Shown here: positions 24,480 through 31,191 of the stretch, piece after piece
Position numbering within the stretch: the stretch's first letter is position 1
Layout: every line of letters begins with the position of its first letter
IMG/VR virus record: IMGVR_UViG_3300035698_004096
Span: 1 to 32,124 of that record
DNA length: 32,124 bases
From: a virus
Reading direction: 5' to 3' (one strand)
Position numbers and translations under genes: made by a program
Notes under the pieces: generated by a model
Seen by the model: the letters and a program-made list of their open reading frames with translations, nothing else
Databases searched by the model: none
What the model was told of the DNA's origin: nothing

Positions 24480-25071
24480 GATTAAAGTCTATACGAGTAG
24501 CTTTTAATGTATAATTTCCATCTACTTCCCAATTAACATTGCCGCTGGTGTTCCATTTTACATTACCATTAGTTTTTATATTAAGATCACCAGTTTCTAC
24601 ATATGCTGCTCCGGCAGTTTTAAATCGAATTTCACCTTTTGCGACATGAACATTAAAATTTCCGGCAATTTTCAAATTGAAATCTTTATCAACTGCAACA
24701 TAAGCATCGCCACCTTTTCCATCTTTTGCTACAGTTCTTATTTGTATAGAACCATCTTTGTTCATCTGAGCATATGACCCAGATTTATGACCAACACGAA
24801 TTCTCTCTTCTCCTTCAGTCTGATCAAATTCTACAAAATGACCAGATCGATATTGTGTTACGTGGTTTCCTGGCTTATTATCCATTGGATAACTTGGCGC
24901 TACATAACCAGGAGAATTCTTTTGGTCATGTCTAGGCTCAGCAACCAGAACGCCATGCTCTTTGCTCGCAACTTTAAATGGTTTGTTTTCACCATTCTCT
25001 ACGAAGTTGGTCGTCTTACCAACTCCAATTTTTACTAATCCACTACTTGGATCATTTAGATCTTTTCCCAT
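24475..25071 (-). CDS. gp5 C-terminal spike part (tail needle base), separate ORF
   Basis: A 198-aa protein. YRSGHFVEFDQTEGEERIRV, then GHKSGSYAQMNKDGSIQIRT is the usual segment following the OB domain in gp5/VgrG proteins. The end is a short-period beta pattern (FNLKIAGNFNVHV, GDLNIKTNGNVKW, NVNWEVDGNYTLKA), as expected for the trimeric beta-helix of a puncturing spike. In T4 this is the C-terminal part of gp5. Here it is encoded alone, starting 9 bases after the stop of the OB-domain ORF and in the same reading frame. TAAGGA overlapping that stop gives it its own ribosome site. No lysozyme domain is seen in either half. Confidence 0.85.
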   Translation of the reverse strand: MGKDLNDPSSGLVKIGVGKTTNFVENGENKPFKVASKEHGVLVAEPRHDQKNSPGYVAPSYPMDNKPGNHVTQYRSGHFVEFDQTEGEERIRVGHKSGSYAQMNKDGSIQIRTVAKDGKGGDAYVAVDKDFNLKIAGNFNVHVAKGEIRFKTAGAAYVETGDLNIKTNGNVKWNTSGNVNWEVDGNYTLKATRIDFNP

Positions 25072-25080
25072 GCTATATCC

Positions 25081-25530
25081 TTATGGTAATAAATTTTTAA
25101 AAAACTGCAGCGATCCTAACAATTTAGAAAACGTTTGTTTGAAATTGCCTATTTTATCAATAATATTAATGTCTCCCATTGGTCCTAAATCAAATCCTTT
25201 TGGAATTGGAGGTCCTTTTTCTTTAAGTCCTTTAAATAAAGGCGGAAGAGAATTTGGAGACTGCGTTCCTGGATATATTGAACCCATTACAATTCCACTT
25301 CTTTGTTCTTCATCTGCAAACATAACACACACTTTAGATCCAACCTCAAGAGCATGAGTCTGACCAGCTCCAGCAATTGATGGACTACTAGAAGGCATCA
25401 TTGTTGGATACCAAGCAAGTTCTTTGTCTGGAATGTTCTTTTTATCATCTGTAACACCAAACACGCGAACCTGAACTCTTCCTTCACGAAGAGGATCTTC
25501 AACACTTACAACTTCTCCCATTCCCATCAT
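25081..25530 (-). CDS. 5: gp5 N-terminal OB-fold hub domain, separate ORF
   Basis: A 149-aa protein. MGEVVSVEDPLREGRVQVRV, then FGVTDD, WYPTMMPSSSP, GQTHALEVGSKVCVMFADEE and GIVMGSIYPG are the typical OB-fold of gp5/VgrG proteins, which sits on the gp27 hub trimer. The last 60 residues (Pro/Lys-rich, FKGLKEKGPPIPKG) are a linker. T4 gp5 continues into a lysozyme domain and then the spike; here the ORF stops and the spike follows as a separate in-frame ORF. It lies directly downstream of the gp27-like gene, as its partner should. Confidence 0.85.
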   Translation of the reverse strand: MMGMGEVVSVEDPLREGRVQVRVFGVTDDKKNIPDKELAWYPTMMPSSSPSIAGAGQTHALEVGSKVCVMFADEEQRSGIVMGSIYPGTQSPNSLPPLFKGLKEKGPPIPKGFDLGPMGDINIIDKIGNFKQTFSKLLGSLQFFKNLLP

Positions 25531-25542
25531 TTCATATTATCC

Positions 25543-26793
25543 TTAAGCCATTTTCTTTCCAGCACCAGATATATTAGAGCATGTTATGTATGTAACATAT
25601 CTCGGATTATCTGTGTGTGGACCAATATAATGAGTAACACCAACAACTAGGTGTTTCCCACTTTGATCTGTGTCTAAATTCATGCCAGATTCATTTGATT
25701 CTCTTAAATCCAACTGAATCATTTGGCCAACATTAATATTACTATTTCCGGGAACTTTAACTGTTACAGCTCCTTGATTTAAGTTATCAACTCCTGATTT
25801 TCTGGCAGCAGAAGTATCAGGTACATTACCAAGATTATTTCCAGATTCTCTAGAATCTTCCCAACTAATTCTACGAGTAGCCGCTTTTCCAGGGGCCTGG
25901 CCATAAGATCTTCCTGGTGAATTTGGTCCCATTTTAGCAGCTATGCTTTCCATTCCATCACCTATAGGATTTCTAGCTCTATCACCAGACATTCCAGTCA
26001 TGTTAAACTTAGTTGGTTGTTCGTGATGTCCCCCAGCAGCTCTTGCCATAGTCTGTGTTCCAGAGCCTCTCATAACTTGTAAAATAGTAAATTGATCTCC
26101 ACCACCAAGCGTCGTATTTCTTTCTAAGACTGTATCATTTCTATATGAAGCAACTGTTCCCTGTTTAGTTAATTCAGAAAGAGTTTTAACATTCCACTCT
26201 TCTTTACCAGAATCACCAACACCGACCCAAGAAACAAAACTATCATCTTTATTTTTACCAACAGCATTAAACTTAGATAACTTATTTATGTGTTCTATAG
26301 GAGTGCGCTGTGTCTGCACATAAGTCATATTATCAGTTCCACGCATTCCTATTGTATCACTTACATTAATTTTTTTATCAGTTTTTAATCCATTTTTTAA
26401 TGTAGATGTAATTATATCGCTGACTTTAGTATTCTTATGAGCTTTTTGATAGTTTGAATTAGTATAATTTTTTATCATATCATTAGAAACAAGTTCTACT
26501 GTTTGATTTTTATTTTTTTGATTAGGACTATCTGTACCAGATGAGAAACTATTGAAGGCCAAATTATATGTTCTTGGTTTTCCATCAACAGATGAAAATC
26601 TTATCTTAGCATCCCCACCGGTAATGCTTCCCTGTAAACCCTGTTGCTGATTAAGATCAAGTCTGCAGATGACGCCAGGAGAATCTATGCTTTCTGTTAC
26701 AGTGCACGACACAAGAAATTTTGTAACATCACCGGCTCCAGGTAATGAAATTCCAGATATTTCAACTGAACCAGGATCATTATTTTGTGGCAT
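25543..26793 (-). CDS. Baseplate hub protein, gp27-like
   Basis: A 416-aa protein (T4 gp27 391 aa), placed between gp53 and gp5. The early part (VTKFLVSCTVTESIDSPGVI, CRLDLNQQ...) and LVSNDMIKNYTNSN, VSDIITSTLKNGL resemble the first tube-like domains of gp27/VgrG/gpD proteins. The end (VGQMIQLDLRES, SGKHLVVGVTHYIGPH, YVTYITCSNIS) has the classic 'G....l..G.yLV..V.H.....Y.T.l' signature of hub proteins. It would form the central trimer that carries gp5. Direct T4 similarity is not obvious, so I label it gp27-like. Its ATG overlaps the gp53 stop by one base. Confidence 0.8.
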   Translation of the reverse strand: MPQNNDPGSVEISGISLPGAGDVTKFLVSCTVTESIDSPGVICRLDLNQQQGLQGSITGGDAKIRFSSVDGKPRTYNLAFNSFSSGTDSPNQKNKNQTVELVSNDMIKNYTNSNYQKAHKNTKVSDIITSTLKNGLKTDKKINVSDTIGMRGTDNMTYVQTQRTPIEHINKLSKFNAVGKNKDDSFVSWVGVGDSGKEEWNVKTLSELTKQGTVASYRNDTVLERNTTLGGGDQFTILQVMRGSGTQTMARAAGGHHEQPTKFNMTGMSGDRARNPIGDGMESIAAKMGPNSPGRSYGQAPGKAATRRISWEDSRESGNNLGNVPDTSAARKSGVDNLNQGAVTVKVPGNSNINVGQMIQLDLRESNESGMNLDTDQSGKHLVVGVTHYIGPHTDNPRYVTYITCSNISGAGKKMA

Positions 26794-27710
26794 TATTCTT
26801 CCATTGACTCTCTAAGTTTATCGAATACATCGAAGGCCAAATCGTCATCAACAAGATTTATATTTCTCTTTAATTCATTAAGTTCTTCTTCGTAATCATA
26901 TGCATAAACTGGTTCCCAATAAATATAAACATCGTTTGATAAATTGGTTTTAGTCCACGAAGTATCTCCATTAGCATATGAGCTTTTAATTTCAGTTGCT
27001 GTGCAATATATGTTTGTATTTGAATCTTGGTGTATTGTATACGTATTAGCCATATCACCAAGTTGTTTTTCTAAATATATAACAGAAGTGTTAGCTTTTA
27101 TAACTTCTGCTGTTCCTACTTCATTAACACCGAGTTTAATATCAACTAAATCTCCAGAAGTGAATTTTGAAGTATTTGCAGTGCTATTATTTGATACTTG
27201 AATTTTTAACAGTTTGTTTGTATGAACTACTGTATCATTTATCTTACGTACATATGAAATTAAAGTTCCATTATTGATATCATATTTTGGATTCCAATAA
27301 TTACTATGTGGACTTGTATATGTGCCAAATCTATTTGTAAAATCAGATTGAGAAATTTCTCTTTCGTCATTATACCAATTAGTTCTAAAAAACAAGATTT
27401 TCTTTTTAGCAAATTCTATTGATCCATATTTAACAGCAATGCTTTTATTAAAATCTGATTCTGTTAAAGTCCAATCATAATATGGATCAGTTACTTTATT
27501 AGAATAATAAACCAACCACGAATAATAAGGATCATTATAGTATTCATCAGCTATCTGATCTGGTCTCTGGTCTTTATCCAAATACATTTTGTAATAAACA
27601 TATGGAATGTTTACATACTTGTTTACTAATTTTGCATTTGATATAATATCAGTAGCATTATATCCAAGATACTTTATAGTTGGAAAATTTTGAAAATAAC
27701 TTTTTGCCAT
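26793..27710 (-). CDS. 53: Baseplate wedge protein gp53
   Basis: A 305-aa protein (T4 gp53 196 aa). The N-terminus shows YFQNFPTIKYLGYNATDI, then YYKMYLDKDQRPDQIADEYY and NDPYYSWLVYYSNKVTDPYY, the gp53 signature (Y....P..IA...Y.....W......N...DP). gp53 contacts gp6 and gp25 and links wedges to the hub. The extra length is mainly a beta insert at about residues 165-225 (FTSGDLVDIKLGVNEVGTAE), similar in style to the modules in neighbouring baseplate proteins. It follows gp48 by 3 bases. Confidence 0.9.
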   Translation of the reverse strand: MAKSYFQNFPTIKYLGYNATDIISNAKLVNKYVNIPYVYYKMYLDKDQRPDQIADEYYNDPYYSWLVYYSNKVTDPYYDWTLTESDFNKSIAVKYGSIEFAKKKILFFRTNWYNDEREISQSDFTNRFGTYTSPHSNYWNPKYDINNGTLISYVRKINDTVVHTNKLLKIQVSNNSTANTSKFTSGDLVDIKLGVNEVGTAEVIKANTSVIYLEKQLGDMANTYTIHQDSNTNIYCTATEIKSSYANGDTSWTKTNLSNDVYIYWEPVYAYDYEEELNELKRNINLVDDDLAFDVFDKLRESMEE

Positions 27711-27713
27711 TTG

Positions 27714-28565
27714 TTAGTTTATCTGACTTCTTGATTTTGATGTTGTAGTGCTTGTAGATGAAGCTCCGCCCAAAAACTTAGCTTTGTCTGTTGATCCATA
27801 ACTCTCTCTAGTGTTTAAAATGATTTCTAAAAATGACATAGTAATGGTCACCATATTTGGTGCTTTGCTTTCAGCAAAGAAAGATGGAGCTCCCATTGGA
27901 GCATAATTTGTAGTTACATTAGTTATAACAGCCGGTTGAAATTTATACATCTGTTCTTCATTAGAATATCTAATTAAAGCCATATCTGGATAACCATATA
28001 TTGATCCATAATTATTCGGTAAAGATGCCATTCTTAATGTTTCAATAATATCTTTTAGTGTTTCAGATTCTTCAACGCTGTTTGGAGAAAAAGTCCAACT
28101 GAATTGATGAGTTTTAAATTCTGGGTGTTTGAATAAAACAGTCAATAGTGGATTCATAGCTAGACCAGCTTGCTGCTGCGCAGCAGTACTTAATCCTTTT
28201 AGGACGCCTGCGCCAAGGCCACCGGTAGTTGCTGCTGCTGCCGAAAGACCTTTAACAGAAGCCTGAGCAATGTTTCCAATATTAAATCCTGCTTTTTCAG
28301 CCATCACCATTTCTGCTACATCATTCATAGATTCTACTGACCAATTTAAACTTTGACTATCAACAAGAGTAGCTGGCAAAGGCAATTTTATAGAATCTGA
28401 TCCTGTTCTACTTGAAGCTCCAAGTGTAGAATTTCTAGTGCTACTAACCATAGACGATTCTACAAAAGACACTGTCGTGTCTAATGGACTAGATCTTCTA
28501 TATGCTTTAAAATCTATAGATAAATAATATCTAGATCCTAAATCACTTGGAAATATTAACGACAT
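27714..28565 (-). CDS. 48: Baseplate tail-tube cap/initiator protein gp48
   Basis: A 283-aa protein, first gene of the long leftward baseplate unit. LRMASLPNNYG near residue 180 and NPLLTVLFKHPEFKTHQFSW, TFSPNSVEESETLKDIIETL match the tube-associated gp48/gp54 style (NP...F......F.F.F.P....E...I..II). Residues about 90-135 are Ala/Gly-rich and may be a membrane-like or helical insert. gp48 caps the hub so that gp54 and then the tube polymerise. AGGA seven bases before the ATG is the ribosome site; it lies inside gp4. Its start codon overlaps the gp4 start within a CATG palindrome. gp54 is the alternative, less likely because a tube-like candidate for gp54 lies downstream of gp4. Confidence 0.82.
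   Translation of the reverse strand: MSLIFPSDLGSRYYLSIDFKAYRRSSPLDTTVSFVESSMVSSTRNSTLGASSRTGSDSIKLPLPATLVDSQSLNWSVESMNDVAEMVMAEKAGFNIGNIAQASVKGLSAAAATTGGLGAGVLKGLSTAAQQQAGLAMNPLLTVLFKHPEFKTHQFSWTFSPNSVEESETLKDIIETLRMASLPNNYGSIYGYPDMALIRYSNEEQMYKFQPAVITNVTTNYAPMGAPSFFAESKAPNMVTITMSFLEIILNTRESYGSTDKAKFLGGASSTSTTTSKSRSQIN
28519..28526 (+). promoter_or_regulatory. Late-promoter-like octamer GATAAATA for gp4, inside gp48
   Basis: Fits the NATAAATA late consensus. Predicted initiation near 28532 leaves a 32-nt leader before the gp4 ATG at 28564. It lies in the 5' part of gp48 on the opposite strand, mirroring the promoter at 28638-28645. Confidence 0.5.
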
Positions 28566-29031
28566 GGTTAGATCCTACTACAAAGGTTATTTTAAGCCCA
28601 ACAAGCCTGAAAGATATAAGGGCAATCATACTAATATTATTTATAGGAGTTCGTATGAACTAAAACTGATGCTGTGGCTTGATAGTAATAAAAACGTATT
28701 AAAATGGTCATCAGAGGAAATAGTTATACCATACAAGTCTCCAATTGATGGTAAATATCACAGATATTTTGTTGATTTCTATGCTAAAGTTATAAATAAA
28801 GAAGGAAAGGTAGAAGAATTTTTAATTGAAGTAAAACCAGAAAGATTTACACAAGAACCAAAGATTAGAAAAAAGAAAACCAAATCATATATCAATGAAG
28901 TAACTCAATGGGCTATAAATAAATCTAAGTGGAAAGCAGCAGATGAATATTGCAAAGATAGAAAATGGAAATTCCAGATATTCACAGAAGACAAATTAGG
29001 TATTAATGTCGGAAAACGAAAAAAACCTTAG
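28564..29031 (+). CDS. 4: Head completion protein gp4
   Basis: A 155-aa protein (T4 gp4 150 aa). YYKGYFKPNKPERYKG, then IIYRSSYELKLMLWLDSN, then YHRYFVDFYAKVI and FLIEVKPERFTQ are the gp4 signature. The E...D...EVK arrangement (E in YRSSYELK, D in FVDFYA, E-V-K in IEVKPE) resembles a PD-(D/E)XK nuclease core, as noted for this family. gp4 acts on the filled head before tail joining. There is no strong ribosome site, and the ATG overlaps the gp48 start in CATG. It leads the rightward unit. Confidence 0.94.
   Translation: MVRSYYKGYFKPNKPERYKGNHTNIIYRSSYELKLMLWLDSNKNVLKWSSEEIVIPYKSPIDGKYHRYFVDFYAKVINKEGKVEEFLIEVKPERFTQEPKIRKKKTKSYINEVTQWAINKSKWKAADEYCKDRKWKFQIFTEDKLGINVGKRKKP
28638..28645 (-). 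promoter_or_regulatory. T4-type late promoter octamer TATAAATA for the baseplate operon, inside gp4
   Basis: TATTTATA on plus, TATAAATA on minus. Predicted initiation near 28632 gives a 67-nt leader before the gp48 start at 28565. It lies wholly within the gp4 coding sequence and is the only perfect octamer near the head of the 11-kb baseplate unit. Confidence 0.68.
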
Positions 29032-29554
29032 CAAATTAGGAGCCGAAAACACTCTTCCTGTTAAGCAACAAATAATAATAGATACTGAACGCAAAGGATT
29101 TTTTTTAGAAAATCTTGGAGCAGAAAGTATTGGAAAAATAGTTCATTATAGATATGATCCTTTACACAAAGATTCATTATATCAATATGATAAAAATCCT
29201 CTTGTTTTAATCTTAACAAATCATTCAGATGGATTTGCAGGAATCAACTTACATTTTCTACCTTCAGAAATGAATGCTATAGGCTTTATTTCAGAAGTAG
29301 CTAAAAATTTAACAAATGATAAAAATGATATAACAACTAAAATGATGGTTACATATCAAGTAATACAAGCACTTGAATCATTTAGTATAACCAAAAAAGC
29401 CTATAGAAGATATTTAACATCTAGATTAAGATCAAGAATTTTAATTATAGATCCATCACGCTGGTACGAGTCTCCTTATATTATAAGACCAGATTTTGTA
29501 ACAAAAAGCGCAGCAAAGAAAAAAGCAAAAAAGTATGGCAGATCAATTAAATAA
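29006..29554 (+). CDS. Conserved unknown protein of T4-like aquatic phages (182 aa)
   Basis: The recognisable part is GKIVHYRYDPLHKDSLYQYD, then KNPLVLILTNHSDGFAGINL, HFLP, near residues 43-87. I believe this 'F.Y.YDP......YD..PL......DGF.G.NLHYL' pattern is shared by aquatic T4-like phages, but I know no established function. The C-terminus is strongly basic (KSAAKKKAKKYGRSIK), suggesting nucleic-acid or virion contact. It overlaps gp4 by 26 bases with AGG five bases before the ATG, and overlaps the next gene by 20 bases. By context it could be a head-tail completion or baseplate protein. Confidence 0.75.
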   Translation: MSENEKNLSKLGAENTLPVKQQIIIDTERKGFFLENLGAESIGKIVHYRYDPLHKDSLYQYDKNPLVLILTNHSDGFAGINLHFLPSEMNAIGFISEVAKNLTNDKNDITTKMMVTYQVIQALESFSITKKAYRRYLTSRLRSRILIIDPSRWYESPYIIRPDFVTKSAAKKKAKKYGRSIK

Positions 29555-30272
29555 AAATCAACGATTTAATATAGATAGTTTTAAATCATCTATTAAAAAT
29601 AATGGATATCAGAAAACAACTGATTTCAGTCTTATTATAGATTCTTTACCAACTGGAATGAACTCAGCTTCACAAAATTCTCAGTTTAAAGAAACTATGA
29701 CTGATATGATGTTCAGAGTAGAAATGACTTCGCTGCCAGGTGTTAGTTTAGCAACAAACGAAATAAGAAGATATGGTGTAGGAGCTTTAGAAATGAAGCC
29801 TTATGTTTCTGTTTTTGCTCCACATGATATAACAGTTCTTGGAGACTCAGACGGTAAAATACACAATTTCTTCCAATCGTGGATGAATCTAATAGTCAAC
29901 TTTAATTCATCAACAGCTTTAAAAAATACTAATACAACTAACACTGCGATAGAAGGAGTTTCTTCTAACAAATATTGGTATGAAGTCGCATACAAAAAAA
30001 CATATGAAACCAATTTAACATTTGTATCATATGATCAGCACGGCGAAGAAGCTATTAAAGTTCATTTGATGCAGGCATATCCAATATTTTTATCACCAGT
30101 TCCAGTAAGCTGGAATAGTACAAACAATCTAGTAAGATTCCCAATAAGTTTTGCATATTATGATTGGTATACAGAAAAGCCAGCTTTCTCTACAACCAAT
30201 CAAGCACAAAATAGCAGTTATGTTGGCCCTGCTCAATTAGCACCAAAAACAATTAAACCAGACGGAAGTTAA
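29535..30272 (+). CDS. Tail-tube-fold protein, probable gp54 baseplate tube initiator
   Basis: A 245-aa protein. MTSLPGVSLATNEIRRYGVG, then KPYVSVFAPHDITVLGDSDG, KIHNFFQSWMNLIVNF, and the final IFLSPVPVSWNSTNN, FPISFAYYDWY follow the pattern of tube-fold proteins (T4 gp19 and gp54: LPG...R..G......D..V....D......F..W ... YP...........N....F.V...Y..W). Length and location next to gp26 and gp4 favour the gp54 tube initiator over the main tube protein gp19 (about 163 aa). It starts within the upstream gene; no clear ribosome site, so coupling is likely. Confidence 0.72.
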   Translation: MADQLNKNQRFNIDSFKSSIKNNGYQKTTDFSLIIDSLPTGMNSASQNSQFKETMTDMMFRVEMTSLPGVSLATNEIRRYGVGALEMKPYVSVFAPHDITVLGDSDGKIHNFFQSWMNLIVNFNSSTALKNTNTTNTAIEGVSSNKYWYEVAYKKTYETNLTFVSYDQHGEEAIKVHLMQAYPIFLSPVPVSWNSTNNLVRFPISFAYYDWYTEKPAFSTTNQAQNSSYVGPAQLAPKTIKPDGS

Positions 30273-30286
30273 AGGATGACTAAATA

Positions 30287-31018
30287 ATGACATTTCCAAA
30301 AATTGATTACCCAATAATAATGATAGAAGTTCCAACTACAAAAAAATCATTAAAATTTAGACCAATGATAGTAAAAGAAGAAAAAATTCTTTTAACTTCA
30401 AAAGCCGGAGATTCAGAAACAGATATATTTCTTCATATAAAGCAAATTGTAAATAACTGTTGCTTAGAAGAAAGTGATGTGTTTGATATCGATAAAATTT
30501 CTTTATTAGATTTAGAGTATTTGTTTTTAAAACTCAGAGGATATTCGATTGGTAATGTTATCAATTTGAGTTATAAAGATATAGAAGATGATGTAACAAG
30601 AGATTTTGCTATTAATTTAGATGATATTAAAATAGTTCATCCTAACACAGATCCTAACAATAACATTATTAGTGTTAGTGAACATATCAATGTTATTATG
30701 CGATATCCGCCAGCAACATTATATTCTAATAAAGACTTTTTGAATGCTGAAGATAATGAAGAGATAGCTCAAGAAATTTTAATAAGTTGTATATATGCTA
30801 TTGAAGAATCAGGTCAAAAACACATCGTAGATCATGATAAAGAAAAAACAGAATTAGAAGAATTCATTAACAATTTAGAAGCTGGTTCTGCCAGAAAATT
30901 AAATGATTTCTTCGAAAATGTTCCAAAAATGGAATATATTATTAAATACACAAACGACGCTGGGACAGAACGAGAAATAGTTCTAAATACGTTAAACGAT
31001 TTTTTTACATTGCTATGA
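30287..31018 (+). CDS. 26: Baseplate hub assembly protein gp26
   Basis: A 243-aa protein (T4 gp26 208 aa). LKFRPMIVKEEKILLTSKAG near residue 23 and IKQIVNNCCLEESDVFDIDK, ISLLDLEYLFLKLRGYSIGN are typical of the T4 baseplate gp26 family (P.....RP....EEK.LL ... I...NC ... L...D.E.LF..LR..S.G). gp26 helps assemble the central hub and tape-measure complex and is not known to remain in the virion. AAAGGA ten bases before the ATG is the ribosome site. Its last codons include a run of seven T (31000-31006), and its TGA overlaps the ATG of the next gene (ATGA). Confidence 0.9.
   Translation: MTFPKIDYPIIMIEVPTTKKSLKFRPMIVKEEKILLTSKAGDSETDIFLHIKQIVNNCCLEESDVFDIDKISLLDLEYLFLKLRGYSIGNVINLSYKDIEDDVTRDFAINLDDIKIVHPNTDPNNNIISVSEHINVIMRYPPATLYSNKDFLNAEDNEEIAQEILISCIYAIEESGQKHIVDHDKEKTELEEFINNLEAGSARKLNDFFENVPKMEYIIKYTNDAGTEREIVLNTLNDFFTLL
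31000..31006 (+). promoter_or_regulatory. Candidate -1 frameshift site T TTT TTT at the gp26 end
   Basis: In the gp26 frame the codons are GAT TTT TTT ACA, so the seven T fit X XXY YYZ exactly. A one-base backward slip puts ribosomes into the frame of the 58-aa downstream ORF, with no stop between (codons TAC ATT GCT, then its ATG at 31015). This would make a gp26-gp51 fusion joined about 4 codons before the normal gp26 stop. I see no clear downstream stem-loop. Confidence 0.6.
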
Positions 31019-31191
31019 GTCATGATACATTAGAGAATTGGTACATGACTATATTCTCTATGATTCATAGATTTAAATACAATTTGAATGAAATAGAAAA
31101 CATGATTATTTACGAAAAAGATTTATATCTACAAATGGTATTAGATGCCGTAAAACAAGAACAGGACATGGCTCAATCATATGGCTCTTAA
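31015..31191 (+). CDS. gp51-like baseplate hub assembly protein (58 aa)
   Basis: A 58-aa frame read directly from the sequence, starting MSHDTLENWYMTIFSMIHRF and ending AQSYGS. The middle, YNLNEIENMIIYEKDLYLQM, resembles the short C-terminal 'F.M......L.E.E.M...E...Y...L' pattern of small T4-like gp51 and other tail-chaperone second parts. gp51 of T4 (about 249 aa) is required for hub assembly. The ATG overlaps the gp26 TGA, there is no ribosome site, and the frame is -1 relative to gp26, which supports expression by coupling or frameshift. It overlaps the next gene by 11 bases. Confidence 0.7.
   Translation: MSHDTLENWYMTIFSMIHRFKYNLNEIENMIIYEKDLYLQMVLDAVKQEQDMAQSYGS

Noticed and set aside
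24475-25530. Lysozyme domain of gp5
   Set aside because: I looked for a T4-lysozyme-like segment between the OB part and the spike part; only a short Pro/Lys-rich linker is present, so none is claimed.
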